Counted from the first letter of the stretch, positions 9,901 to 17,688 are shown. The stretch: DNA of 64,000 nt from Candidatus Rifleibacteriota bacterium (GCA_024710355.1 JANJUX010000056.1:1-64000); one strand, 5' to 3'. Numbers and translations are program-made. The notes: generated by a model not told the origin, from the sequence alone.

Positions 9901-10189
9901 TGGATGCCTTGGGCTGGATTATATCTATGCCGAAGATTCGTGCGATGCCCACAGGCAGTCAGCCCGCTCTGCCGGCATCGACTCCAGCCGCATCGCTGCT
10001 CTGCCCGAAGAACTTCGCGAAGCAATGCGGCAGGCGATAGGCGAAGGCGACATGACAAAGTTTTCTGAATTAATCGATAAAGCACAACAGACTGACACCG
10101 AAGTCGCTATGGCTTTGCGTGTGCTGGCAGACCACTACGACTACGACCGTCTGAATGAATTGCTCGATCACCCGGCACAAACCGGTTGA
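6959..10189 (+). CDS. Membrane hybrid sensor histidine kinase (CHASE-PAS-PAS-HisKA-HATPase-REC)
   Basis: This 1076-residue sensor has transmembrane helices at about 31-48 and 324-341 that flank a periplasmic CHASE-type domain (YTDFPGIRGLGIARI near 113-127). Two PAS domains follow (about 365-480 and 493-600), each carrying a Cys cluster: CASC at 423-426 and C533...C541DSC544. The kinase has its H-box at SNMSHEIRTP (H623), N-box around N741 and GGTGLGL at 802-808. The receiver spans 868-982 with phospho-Asp D917. The last 90 residues are helical and may be a degenerate phosphotransfer segment, but I see no Hpt histidine motif. The open frame runs back to 6743 inside the preceding gene. The first in-frame ATG after that gene is at 6959 (a second at 6962), which puts TM1 at a sensible position. 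The receiver may pass phosphate to the REC domain of the protein encoded just upstream. Confidence 0.9.
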   Translation: MMEAFSNNSQPKQTDNEILSFREKSTVGWRFLPYIVLAILISLTIFAWRHSEALIERQERRRFDEYAESMRRAICERLMRYEMILHGAASLFASSSEVEPEDWRQFFAFHRVYTDFPGIRGLGIARIVRHSDLAGEPEGFSISPLGEREIYCPIVFAEPHSKANALIGFDLLSDPVRRAALEAAAKTGKTTASGKFALALSTAKEASHGFLMCFPIYHKHRADAPADEKEKAPLWGYVVSAFHLPDLIKGLFSTSDNMLEFSIYDGHEISPANLMFDSHDSSSNCSNAMFTGRKTIDLYGRTWTIEFHTTPLFRATTSLKTPRLILFGGIAASLMIFFILRMMAGTGERALSLARQMTLALHESEEKYRNLSDNVPVGISAISPDMKVLLVNRQQRQWFPDIDYDSRPFCYSAFSHHQEARPCASCPVAEAILDGQTHIAERSFETPQGLLFYQITAIPKFGPDGKVEIIYEMMEDITLRRKAEIRAVAERQRLYLVLETLPAFVALIGSDHSIPYVNNLFREHFGDPADNHCHKVFNRQCDSCKTSEVFRTGKPEFWEWTSTNGRVYQILDYPFTDSDGTSLVLEMGLDITDQKLTEQERIARQAAEASSYQKSLFLSNMSHEIRTPMNAILGFAQILERAPNLSPKQRQQLESINRSGQHLLDLINDILDMSKIEAGMNLLKPGVFNFRRLLDDLEMMFRSRAEAKTLQFIVERDANIPDHVMADESKVRQVLINLLGNAIKFTESGGVSMRVRATTLNDSHNRLQLTVEVEDSGPGIPDNELENIFAPFNQGESGIKAGGTGLGLPISQRLAEMMNGKITVKTRVGLGTCFTLSLQLETAEAPPQEKVFISRTVIGLKPGTGPIRILVVDDQQANRELLYDLLQPMGFEVRLAVNGEEAIKHFAEWAPHAILMDMRMPVLDGYEATRRIRATDKGRELPIIAVTASAFKDSEDEVLATGVSKYLRKPFRPEELWTALGGCLGLDYIYAEDSCDAHRQSARSAGIDSSRIAALPEELREAMRQAIGEGDMTKFSELIDKAQQTDTEVAMALRVLADHYDYDRLNELLDHPAQTG

Positions 10190-10216
10190 TAGCCCTGATC
10201 GAACAACAGACTGAAT

Positions 10217-11029
10217 TCAGCGGCTTTTCTGGCAGACGGGGCAGAAAAATGAACTGCGACCCGCGATTCTGATGTTTTCGACGCTGCTACGGCCGCATTT
10301 TTCGCAAAGCTCGCCGGCACGACCGTAGACCCTGGTCTCGATCGGAAAATGCGTTGTTTCTGAATTGAGAAACCAGCCATGCTTGCGCTGATAATCCAGA
10401 CCAGATGCAATTGCGGTCTCGATTACCCTGACGAGAGATGCGGTCAGTGCCTTGATTTCATGCCAGGCAAGGCTTCCGGCAGTGCGGTCGGGGCGAATTC
10501 CGACACCAAAAAGCGCTTCAGACGCGTAAATATTGCCAGCTCCAGCGATGATCTGCTGGTCCATGATCAGGCTTTTGATAGTGCGACCGCTGCCCTTGCA
10601 GGCGGCTGCAAGATATTCTGCGTCGAGGGCGCCGGCCAGCGGTTCAGGAACACGCTTCAGCGGCAGCTGCGCCAGTTCGACGACACCGAATCGGCGCGGG
10701 TCAGAAAAGGCCAGAATCTTGCCGGATGTGAATTCGAGGCGCAGATGTTCATGCTTTTCTGGTTTTGCGCTTTTTTCAGGCATCGAAAAGAACCCGGTCA
10801 TGCCAAGGTGTATATGTAAAGCCTGTTTAGAGCCGAAATCAAGATAGATAGACTTGGCAATGCGCACAACCTGCCCCAGCTCAGCACCGAACAGGTCTTT
10901 TACCTGGTCACGATCAGGTATCGGCCGGCGCAGACGCGGCGTCAGCGACTGCCAGCCGGCAAGCGTTTCGCCGGCAAAAAAATGCTGCAGAGCCGCTGCA
11001 ACCGTATTAACTTCAGGCAATTCAGGCAT
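10217..11029 (-). CDS. mutM: Formamidopyrimidine-DNA glycosylase (Fpg/MutM)
   Basis: Base-excision repair enzyme that removes 8-oxoguanine and ring-opened purines and cuts the abasic site. The mature N-terminus PELPEV supplies the catalytic proline (residue 2 before Met removal) and glutamate. A conserved lysine lies in RIAKSIYL near 59. The C-terminal zinc finger has CEKC and CPVC pairs at the end of the 270-residue protein. The frame can be extended to a GTG at 11035, but only the ATG at 11029 places Pro next to the initiator Met, which the chemistry requires. AAGGGGTG provides the ribosome site. It is downstream of rsgA on the same strand, with a stable hairpin between them. The plus-strand kinase gene is convergent. 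Confidence 0.96.
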   Translation of the reverse strand: MPELPEVNTVAAALQHFFAGETLAGWQSLTPRLRRPIPDRDQVKDLFGAELGQVVRIAKSIYLDFGSKQALHIHLGMTGFFSMPEKSAKPEKHEHLRLEFTSGKILAFSDPRRFGVVELAQLPLKRVPEPLAGALDAEYLAAACKGSGRTIKSLIMDQQIIAGAGNIYASEALFGVGIRPDRTAGSLAWHEIKALTASLVRVIETAIASGLDYQRKHGWFLNSETTHFPIETRVYGRAGELCEKCGRSSVENIRIAGRSSFFCPVCQKSR

Positions 11030-11066
11030 AATCACCCCTTACAGCAGGCATATCGAAGTGAAAGCC

Positions 11067-11100
11067 GCCTGGCAAAAGGCCTTACAACGTTTTGCCAGGC
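11067..11100 (-). terminator. Perfect 11-bp hairpin between rsgA and mutM
   Basis: GCCTGGCAAAA and TTTTGCCAGGC pair perfectly around a 12-nt loop, 11 nt after the rsgA stop. The T-run is inside the stem rather than after it, so this could be a partial terminator, an attenuator, or a 3'-end stabiliser limiting read-through into mutM. Confidence 0.45.
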
Positions 11101-11111
11101 AGCCTGCAGAT

Positions 11112-12185
11112 TCAGTATCCCTTCATCTGCTTTTTCATTTTAACCACTTCGCGAACCATTTTGCCGAAGCCTTTTTCGGCACGGTGGCGTTCGTGCAGTT
11201 TCTGCTCAAATCTGGCAGATTCGCGCTTCAGCTTGCGATAGCTTTCGAAGGTGCGCTCTTCGATTTCACCGCTTTCGAGTGCGGCAACGATGGCACAACC
11301 GGGCTCAGAGATATGAGTGCAATCTGAGAATCTGCAGTTGAGGGCAAGCGCCTCGATCTGGCTGAAAGTGGCCTCAACCCCGTTTTCAGCATCAGACATG
11401 GCGACCTCACGCATGCCGGGAGTATCGAGAAGCAGTGCTCCGTCTGGCAGCTGGTGCAGATGCCGGCCGGTAGTCGTATGACAACCGCGGCCGGTAACCT
11501 CACTGACCTTTGAAGTCGCAAGCAGCTCATGACCGGCGAAATGGTTGATCAGAGAAGATTTTCCGACACCTGACGACCCGGTAAAACAGAAAGTCTGACC
11601 GGGCTTCATTCTTTGCCTGACCTGGTCGAGGCCCATGCCCGTCACCAGACTGGTAGCCAGAACCTCTACTGCCGGGTGGCGGCGGAAAATCTGCTTTTCG
11701 AGTTCCTGCCACTCGCCTTCGGCCAGCAGATCGCACTTGTTGATCAACACGACCGGGTCGATACCGCCGTTGAGAATCAGAGCCAGATAACGATCGATGC
11801 GGTTGATGCGGAAATCGCGATCGGCAGCGATAACAACAAAAGCCGTATCGACGTTGGCGGCGATAATCTGCACATCGAGCTTGCCGACAGCGGAGCGTTC
11901 GAGGCAGGTGCGGCGTGGCACTATCGCTTCGATCACGGCATTTTCGTTGTCGGCCTGCGAGAAGACCACCCAGTCGCCGACGGCCGGCAGGTCGCGCCGG
12001 TTATCAGCCTGGTGACGCAGTTTCCCGGTAATACTGGCCCTGAAGGTGCGCACCTGGGTCTGTATGAGATAAATCTCACGCGAATCAGAAATGACTCTGG
12101 CGATTTTTTCGGCAGCGATGCTGTTTTCATGGCAATGCTGCTGCTGAAAGATGCCAAAGCCTAATTTATCGAGATCGGAATGCAT
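11112..12185 (-). CDS. rsgA: Ribosome small-subunit-dependent GTPase A (RsgA/YjeQ)
   Basis: RsgA is a late-acting 30S assembly factor and a circularly permuted GTPase. In this 357-residue protein the motif order is G4 first (NKCD at 149-152), then the P-loop GSSGVGKS at 203-210, then DTPG (G3), which is diagnostic. An OB-like segment occupies the N-terminal 100 residues. The C-terminal zinc knuckle is visible in CRFSDCTHISEPGC. The last 50 residues are Lys/Arg/Glu-rich and probably bind rRNA. AAGGA lies a little far (about 14 nt) upstream of the ATG at 12185, so initiation may be weak. mutM follows on the same strand. Confidence 0.96.
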   Translation of the reverse strand: MHSDLDKLGFGIFQQQHCHENSIAAEKIARVISDSREIYLIQTQVRTFRASITGKLRHQADNRRDLPAVGDWVVFSQADNENAVIEAIVPRRTCLERSAVGKLDVQIIAANVDTAFVVIAADRDFRINRIDRYLALILNGGIDPVVLINKCDLLAEGEWQELEKQIFRRHPAVEVLATSLVTGMGLDQVRQRMKPGQTFCFTGSSGVGKSSLINHFAGHELLATSKVSEVTGRGCHTTTGRHLHQLPDGALLLDTPGMREVAMSDAENGVEATFSQIEALALNCRFSDCTHISEPGCAIVAALESGEIEERTFESYRKLKRESARFEQKLHERHRAEKGFGKMVREVVKMKKQMKGY

Positions 12186-12534
12186 GTATGGTGATTTTCC
12201 TTGAAATGGCCGGGGCAGTTATGACAGATCTGAAGGCTGTTATACCGCTCTGTTGCCAAAGCACAGCCGATGGCCGACTGTAAAACAGCCGATCAGACTC
12301 TGAACAGGTAACTGCCGATGCAGTGCCCGGAGATATGGCAACGGCAAAGCAGCAGAACATTGTCTGCACGACAGCCGTGGCAAAACCTCAGATAAACGGG
12401 GTGCGCGAAAACGAGGTTAAAAACTCAGCGCTTATAAATCCTTGCAATCATCTAAATTACCTCCCGTTATTGAGGATTGTTAACACTTAAATTCTATCGT
12501 CAGAAAAGTCAGCTGTCAACAGTCTTTTGCAAAA
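12186..12534. other. Intergenic region, 349 bp, between two minus-strand genes
   Basis: This stretch separates the end of the secreted zinc-ribbon gene (12535) from the start of rsgA (12185). It should hold the rsgA promoter. A minus-strand TATAAC around 12240 is the only -10-like match I found, and its -35 is poor. No convincing ORF, RNA gene or terminator with a T-tract is visible. Confidence 0.4.
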
Positions 12535-13635
12535 TTACCAGAAACGCGGCTCGACAACCACGTAGTCATAGCGGCGATGATCGTGATGTCCGCCGTGGCG
12601 ACCTCGGTCACGGCCATGATCGTGGTCTCTGTCTCTGCCTTTGTCGCGGCGGCCGCGATCATGCCGGTCGTGTTTATACGGGTAGCGTTTTTTGCCGAAA
12701 ATCACTATTTTAACCGGCGGTTCTTCCTTTTTGACGATTACGGTAGTTGTGGTTGGCATCGGAACCGGCGAAGAATAGAAAAATGCCGGGTCAGAGCGCC
12801 AGCTGCTGCGTTTTTCGAGATCATAGATCGAAACCCAGCCACAAATCGGCTGCGAAGAGCGACCTCGACCCATATGTAAAACTCTTGCTTCAGCAACGAC
12901 CACATCCATTACCCAGATCGGCTCACCGCGGTTGAGGCGCTGATTATCGACCAGCAGGTAGGGCGCGGTCACCACAAAATTGCCTGAAGTTCTCTGCAGA
13001 CGCCTTTCCATGTCTTCGATCCGCGAAATCGACGTCAGGCTGCCGCCACCGGTCAACAGGTCATCGATCATTTCATTTACCGCTCCAAGCGTAAACAGGG
13101 CGCGGTCTTTTTCGGCCATGGCACGGGCGCGGTCCGGGCCGAATTCAGTGCCTTTCCAGGCTTCAAGATATTCTTCGATGGCTCTCTGTTTTTTCAGGTG
13201 CAGATCGTGCAGCTTGCGCTGATAAGCCCCGAAATAACGATAATTCGACTCCAGGCGGGCCATGCGACTATCGTTGGCCAGACGCAGTTCACGGGCCTGA
13301 CGACTCGCGGTGCCGTAGCTCGCGCTGGTAAGAAGCATCTCCATCTGGTTGATGAAATCATAGTCGGCGAGTGAAGAGTTCTCGGGAACAAAAACCGGTT
13401 CAGGCTTTGCGAGGGGCGGAGTCGACTGAGGCTGAACCTGTACTGGCTGTGTTTGAACCGGGGCAGAAGGCGCGGGCTGTGCCGACTGAAATGCTCCGGA
13501 AACTTCTTTGCCGCAGCCAGGGCAAAAATTTGCGGCTTCGGGCAACCCCTTGCCACAATTATGGCAAAATGCGGCCAGAGCAGGCATAACTGCCGCGATC
13601 AGCATTAAAATCATGACGACGGATATTTTTTTCAT
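12535..13635 (-). CDS. Exported protein with N-terminal zinc ribbon and His/Asp/Arg-rich tail
   Basis: This is a 366-residue protein of unknown function. A signal peptide (1-22) is followed at once by a double-CxxC zinc ribbon: C24, C27, C38 and C41 in the form FCHNCG...FCPGCG. A Pro/Gln/Val-rich linker (about 47-90) leads to a helical region (90-215). A beta-rich domain around 215-290 (ending WVSIYDLEKRSSW) looks SH3-like. The tail, about 315-355, is a low-complexity run of His, Asp, Arg and Gly that could bind metal, ending in VEPRFW. Zinc ribbons are usually cytosolic, so their position just after a signal peptide is unusual. If residues 1-22 are instead an uncleaved anchor, the ribbon would be periplasmic and membrane-tethered. 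The gene is divergent from the ChaN-type gene. Confidence 0.7.
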   Translation of the reverse strand: MKKISVVMILMLIAAVMPALAAFCHNCGKGLPEAANFCPGCGKEVSGAFQSAQPAPSAPVQTQPVQVQPQSTPPLAKPEPVFVPENSSLADYDFINQMEMLLTSASYGTASRQARELRLANDSRMARLESNYRYFGAYQRKLHDLHLKKQRAIEEYLEAWKGTEFGPDRARAMAEKDRALFTLGAVNEMIDDLLTGGGSLTSISRIEDMERRLQRTSGNFVVTAPYLLVDNQRLNRGEPIWVMDVVVAEARVLHMGRGRSSQPICGWVSIYDLEKRSSWRSDPAFFYSSPVPMPTTTTVIVKKEEPPVKIVIFGKKRYPYKHDRHDRGRRDKGRDRDHDHGRDRGRHGGHHDHRRYDYVVVEPRFW

Positions 13636-13776
13636 GGCATTTCCCTTTTCTTTTCCAACCTTTGCGGATTCATCACGTCACAGCGACGACATGAACCATT
13701 TGAACGACCTAAATATCTCACAATCCCAACTCAACTTAAAGACCTGTCAGGTTAATTTTTGTTAAGAACCGGCGGC

Positions 13777-13823
13777 TGATAATCGGTTGAGGTGGGTTGC
13801 GGGGTTGCCTGATAATCAGTAGA
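13777..13823 (+). promoter_or_regulatory. Promoter with 33-bp-spaced direct repeats upstream of the ChaN-type gene
   Basis: TGATAATCGGTTGA (13777-13790) and TGATAATCAGTAGA (13810-13823) match at 12 of 14 positions and lie exactly 33 bp apart, about three helical turns. Between and within them sits a good sigma-70 candidate: TTGAGG (13787-13792), an 18-nt spacer and GATAAT (13811-13816). Repeats placed over the -35 and -10 suggest an operator. The regulator is unknown. Confidence 0.5.
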
Positions 13824-13854
13824 CTTGTACAAAACAGCCAAGGCAGGGAAGACT

Positions 13855-14844
13855 ATGCAGAAAAACTGGTTACTGGTTCCGGCATTTTTACTGGCGGCAG
13901 GTCTCGGTGCGGCAATGGCCGGCGAGATCAGCAAAGACGAATTCAATCGCCTGCGTGCCGTTGACAAGCTGCTGCGCTCCCACATCAGCGAAATGGAATC
14001 ACAGCTTAAAGCCTCGCCCAGTCTTAAAAAATACATGAAAGAATATGAAGCGGCAGTGCCCAAAGCTGCGCCGCAGCCAGTAGCAGACAACGAAATGGCA
14101 AAACTGCTTGCCGGCGCCAGGTATGTGCTGATGGGCGATGAGCATACAACCGCACGCTCCCAGGCCAATACCGTTCTCGTTCTCAAAATGATGAAAGCGG
14201 CAAAAGAACCGGTCACCCTCGTTATCGAGTGGGTTGACATCAGCTTTCAAAAAGAAATCGACGCTTTTCTTGCTGGTAAACTGCCGGTAAAAGATCTCAA
14301 GACGAAAATCAGCTTCGACAAGCTCTGGGGGTTTTCGTGGGCTGACTATGCAAAAATTCTTTCGGCGGCAAAACAGCTGAAAGTACCGGTGCTGCTTGCT
14401 GAACGCCTCAAGGGCACCCATTCTCTGAGTGACCGTGATTCATTCATAACCAGCACGGTTGCCGCCCATGCGAAGCAGAATGCCGGCATGCGCTATCTTG
14501 TGGTATACGGTGATTACCATATTCTTGGGCCCGACCACCTTTCAGACAAACTGGCAAAGGCCGGCCTGAAGCCGCAGCTGCAGCTGATCGGCGACGCTCC
14601 TGAAGTTTACTGGAAACTGCTCGGCAAAGTGAAAGATCCTGACAAAATTGGCTTTGCAAAGCTGACTGACAGCATATTTTACGTGGTAAACGGCACGCCG
14701 GCTGAACGCAGTCTGTCATATCGCAATTACCTGATGAAACTGCTCGGCTACACAAAGTCTGATTTCGAAGAATGGGCAGGGCCGGCGGACGTAAAACCCC
14801 AGAGCGGCACCAGCAGGAGCTTTGACACTTTGCATCGCGAATAA
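13855..14844 (+). CDS. Exported ChaN-type haem/cofactor-binding family protein (PF04187-like)
   Basis: This 329-residue protein has a signal peptide (MQKNWLLVPAFLLAAG, cleavage near AMAG). The core begins with GDEHT after a beta strand, then a LVIEW strand end and a WADYAKIL helix followed by VPVLLAE. A final YGDYHILGPDHL strand-loop carries the second His pair. This is the order of conserved elements in the ChaN/Cofac_haem_bdg family, whose characterised member from Campylobacter binds haem. The frame extends back to a TTG at 13825, but the ATG at 13855 follows GGGAAG and starts a clean signal peptide. I see no lipobox. A promoter with paired direct repeats precedes it and a strong terminator follows, so it is monocistronic. 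Role in iron/haem handling is family-based inference. Confidence 0.75.
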   Translation: MQKNWLLVPAFLLAAGLGAAMAGEISKDEFNRLRAVDKLLRSHISEMESQLKASPSLKKYMKEYEAAVPKAAPQPVADNEMAKLLAGARYVLMGDEHTTARSQANTVLVLKMMKAAKEPVTLVIEWVDISFQKEIDAFLAGKLPVKDLKTKISFDKLWGFSWADYAKILSAAKQLKVPVLLAERLKGTHSLSDRDSFITSTVAAHAKQNAGMRYLVVYGDYHILGPDHLSDKLAKAGLKPQLQLIGDAPEVYWKLLGKVKDPDKIGFAKLTDSIFYVVNGTPAERSLSYRNYLMKLLGYTKSDFEEWAGPADVKPQSGTSRSFDTLHRE

Positions 14845-14863
14845 TAAACAGACAAAACGAAGG

Positions 14864-14900
14864 GGCTGTCTCATAGCGATATGAAACAGCCTTTTTTTTT
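14864..14900 (+). terminator. Strong rho-independent terminator of the ChaN-type gene
   Basis: GGCTGT-C-TCAT / ATGA-A-ACAGCC forms a stem of ten pairs with one mismatch and a 6-nt loop, followed by nine T. The last T is also the first base of the convergent gene's stop codon (minus strand, 14900), so the two genes abut at the terminator. Confidence 0.9.
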
Positions 14901-16300
14901 CAGAGACTGGTGGCTTCGCCGCCGTTTTCGATGAGTTTCCAGACGTCTACAGGCTTTGGCAGGGGCTCTTTAAAGCTTTCGAGCGGGATAAACGGGCCTT
15001 TACCAGCGGTTATTGCAAGGTGCCAGCCAGAAATTTTCATGCCATCGACGCTTTTTTCGAAGTCGCCTTTGGCAAGGCTTTCTGACAGGTTATATTCAGA
15101 AGAGAAAACAAAACTCCAGTTGTCGGGCAGGTTCTCACCAGTAACAAAGTTTGACAACTCGAAGGTCTGGCTTTTGGCACGGTCGAGAGTCAGAATAAGT
15201 CGAACTTCATACTGCGGAAACTCCTCTTCTTTTTCTGGCAGAACCAGATAAAGCCGCATCGATTCATCGATGCCAGGCTGCTGAAAAGCGAAGACAACGT
15301 CTTTCGATGCGATTTCAATATCTTTAACGCTTTCATTTTTGAGCATCATATCGACCGGAACCACCTGGGCCCGATTCTTTGGCAGCAGAACGATGCGCAG
15401 ATAAAGTTTGTCGAGACCCTTATCAAACACGTATGCCTGGCGAAAGCTGAAAATTTCGGCGGGCAAAGATACGGTGTCGACCTGAGAAGTGGCCAGGAAT
15501 GAACCAAGTTCTTTGCGTGCTTCTTCCCGGGCTTTGGAATCCATGGCCGCAGCACGCACCAGATGATTTACGGCACGCTGCCGATCACCCTGAATGAGCC
15601 CCAGTTTGCCACTGGTCAGATAATCTTTCGCCGATGCTTTGCCGGCAGCGGTTTTGGCATCTACTTCTTCAGAGATGGTCGAAAGCATGTATTCATCGTC
15701 TCTGCCAAGCACTTCGGGGTTGATGGCGTAGGCATCAAAAAAAGCTTTGAGTGCCTTTTCCTGTTCTTTTCTCGACCAGTGCTGCATTGCCAGTTCAAAC
15801 ATGTCAGCAGCATCACCTGAGGCTTCAGCCTTTTTGCGGGCGGCGGCGACTTCGGCGTCGGTAGCTTTCGGGCGCAGTTTGCGCACCTTCGGAACATAGG
15901 GTTTGGGCTCTGAGTAGCGAACTTCAAAATGGCCTACCGATGGGCCCCAATGCCAGTTTTCGTAGATTTTATCTTTTGGCGTCAGGTGACCGTATTTGCG
16001 GTATAAAGCCTGCTTGTTGGCGGCATTCTTTTCAAGAAGCAACTGGCTCTGAGCCTTGGTTATCCAGAGTTTTGCCTTCAACTCGCCGGGGTCGAGAGCG
16101 AGAATTGTCTCAAAAACAACGATGGAGTCCTCGTAGCGACGGCGCATGAAAAGATCTTCGCCGGCACTCTGAAGTCGGGAAATACGGGTTTCGAGAGGCA
16201 GGCGCTTGTATTCAGCAAGATCTGAATAGGGTCTGGGCCCGAAGCCGGCCAGCATGAGACCGAACGAGAAAACCAGCAGAAATTTGACAGTTCTTTTCAT
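14900..16300 (-). CDS. Exported TPR-like protein of unknown function
   Basis: This 466-residue protein has an N-terminal signal peptide (1-24, no lipobox Cys). Helical repeats follow at about 40-90 (FMRRRYEDSIVVFETILALDP is a typical TPR hairpin), with more helical pairs at 150-265. The C-terminal 180 residues appear beta-rich, with alternating hydrophobics and no recognisable motif. It is the last of three minus-strand exported proteins (16980-17609, 16341-16946, 14900-16300) separated by 33-40 bp, so they are probably one operon. TPR plus beta domain suggests a scaffold or adaptor in the periplasm. I do not recognise the family. Confidence 0.7.
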   Translation of the reverse strand: MKRTVKFLLVFSFGLMLAGFGPRPYSDLAEYKRLPLETRISRLQSAGEDLFMRRRYEDSIVVFETILALDPGELKAKLWITKAQSQLLLEKNAANKQALYRKYGHLTPKDKIYENWHWGPSVGHFEVRYSEPKPYVPKVRKLRPKATDAEVAAARKKAEASGDAADMFELAMQHWSRKEQEKALKAFFDAYAINPEVLGRDDEYMLSTISEEVDAKTAAGKASAKDYLTSGKLGLIQGDRQRAVNHLVRAAAMDSKAREEARKELGSFLATSQVDTVSLPAEIFSFRQAYVFDKGLDKLYLRIVLLPKNRAQVVPVDMMLKNESVKDIEIASKDVVFAFQQPGIDESMRLYLVLPEKEEEFPQYEVRLILTLDRAKSQTFELSNFVTGENLPDNWSFVFSSEYNLSESLAKGDFEKSVDGMKISGWHLAITAGKGPFIPLESFKEPLPKPVDVWKLIENGGEATSL

Positions 16301-16340
16301 GGGTCAGGCTATCGGCCGAAACACAGCTTTATTTAACTAT

Positions 16341-16946
16341 TCACTGACGCTCGGGCGAAAGAATTACCGAAAAATCGGTTGAATCAATCTGAAGACGGTT
16401 AAGAAATGCCACCGAGAGCAACACTCTCTGCCAGCCCATATTGCGGGCCCGCATCATAATATTACCCTCAAAACCACTCGCGGTTCTGATTTCGACCCCA
16501 GAAATTGCCTTGAGCAGCTGACAGAGTAGCGAAAGTTCAACCTGCTGAAAAATCCCGCTGAAAAAAGCCCCGGATTTGCCTTTTGGCAGGCCCATTTCAA
16601 GTTCTGGCAATTTTTGAAAGAATTTTTTAAGCTCGCGTTCGTTGGCAATGTAGAGGCAGTCTTCAAAATAGCGCCAGCCGAATGGGGTGTCTTTAAAATA
16701 ATGCGCGAAGGCCTCTTCGACGGTCGTACCCTTAACCTCTTTGCAGGGCGAGTTAACCTCATTGCTGATTATCAGCGACCAGCCGTTCTTGGCCGCAATT
16801 TTGAAGGCAAAGCTTTTGACGTCGAGAAAACGCTCACCAACATCAGGCGAACTCGAAAACCCGGACGCAGCAGAAGATGAAACCACGCCGAGAACCACGA
16901 TCAGAAAAAACAGGACAAGTAAACTCTGAGATCGTACAACTCTCAT
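16341..16946 (-). CDS. Exported secretin-N-domain (STN)-like protein without a secretin pore
   Basis: This 201-residue protein has a signal peptide (1-27). Residues about 40-110 follow the STN/N0 pattern of secretins and TonB receptors: a beta strand, FAFKIAAKNGWSLIIS, then VEEAFAHYF and a DCLYIANERE strand. Residues 130-200 repeat a similar alpha/beta layout (LLCQLLKAISGVEI, then the closing strand), consistent with a second small domain. No beta-barrel or C-terminal secretin domain follows. The protein may therefore dock onto a separate secretin or act as an independent periplasmic adaptor. It is the middle gene of a three-gene exported-protein operon. The STN assignment is by motif pattern. 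Confidence 0.6.
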   Translation of the reverse strand: MRVVRSQSLLVLFFLIVVLGVVSSSAASGFSSSPDVGERFLDVKSFAFKIAAKNGWSLIISNEVNSPCKEVKGTTVEEAFAHYFKDTPFGWRYFEDCLYIANERELKKFFQKLPELEMGLPKGKSGAFFSGIFQQVELSLLCQLLKAISGVEIRTASGFEGNIMMRARNMGWQRVLLSVAFLNRLQIDSTDFSVILSPERQ

Positions 16947-16979
16947 ACTTACCCCTTACCAACCTTCTTTTTTTATTTT

Positions 16980-17609
16980 TCAGGGCTGAACATCGCCAAG
17001 CAGACTTTTTATTTCCTGGCTGTCCATCAGACTTTTCATTTTTTCGTTATTCATAAGGAAGTCATAGTCGTTGCGACTGATGGCGTCCATTATTTCAGGG
17101 TCCTGCATCACTTCGGTCATGGCGGTTGAATCGCCGAGATCCATCATCGAATCAAGGAAATCGCCGTCCATGGTCATCGAGCGAACCCGACTGTTCACTT
17201 CTTCCTGCTGCCGAGTCAGGTCGTCGCTGCCGGCCACGCTGGCATTTTCCTGATGCGGCTCTGAGGTCTGCTGTTTTTTTTCGCCGTCGAGAATCTTGAT
17301 CTTTCTCGTCGTTTCGGCCGGTTCAGCCTCGGGCTGAGATCCCCCTGAGCTGGCTGACGCTTCTTTCTGAGCAGCCGCAGTCTGATTCAAAATTGAAATT
17401 TCGACAACGCGGGCTGCTTCAATTTTGAGTCTGCCGAGCGTATCGGTTTCGACTGTGTACACCCCGTCTTTCATTTCGACAACCCTGCCGATCAGAGTCG
17501 TCTTATCTGTAAGAACGATTCGCTGTTTCTGGGGCTCGCCGGCAGCATGGGAGGCAACTGCAAACATTACCAGACCAGCGAAAAGAAAAACCTGCGCGAT
17601 TCTGTACAT
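16980..17609 (-). CDS. Exported protein with SH3-like strand region and Met/Asp-rich helical tail
   Basis: This 209-residue protein has a signal peptide (MYRIAQVFLFAGLVMFAVAS). A small beta region follows (IVLTDKTTLIGRVVEMKDGVYTVET in two strands), typical of short SH3/Sm-like barrels that bind or sense. A Ser/Glu/Lys linker covers about 75-140. The tail has repeated short helices (MTEVMQDPEIMDAI, YDFLMNNEKMKSLM) that resemble STI1/DP-type helices. The frame extends to a GTG at 17624, but GGAGGT lies across that codon and is correctly placed for the ATG at 17609. It is the first gene of the exported trio. Function is unknown. The STI1 comparison is only a pattern resemblance. Confidence 0.65.
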   Translation of the reverse strand: MYRIAQVFLFAGLVMFAVASHAAGEPQKQRIVLTDKTTLIGRVVEMKDGVYTVETDTLGRLKIEAARVVEISILNQTAAAQKEASASSGGSQPEAEPAETTRKIKILDGEKKQQTSEPHQENASVAGSDDLTRQQEEVNSRVRSMTMDGDFLDSMMDLGDSTAMTEVMQDPEIMDAISRNDYDFLMNNEKMKSLMDSQEIKSLLGDVQP

Positions 17610-17688
17610 TGGGTTGACCTCCACCGCACCACTACCCAGATTAGAATTTATTTAACCAGCAGGATAAGTCTAACAAATTTTTCAGGCA

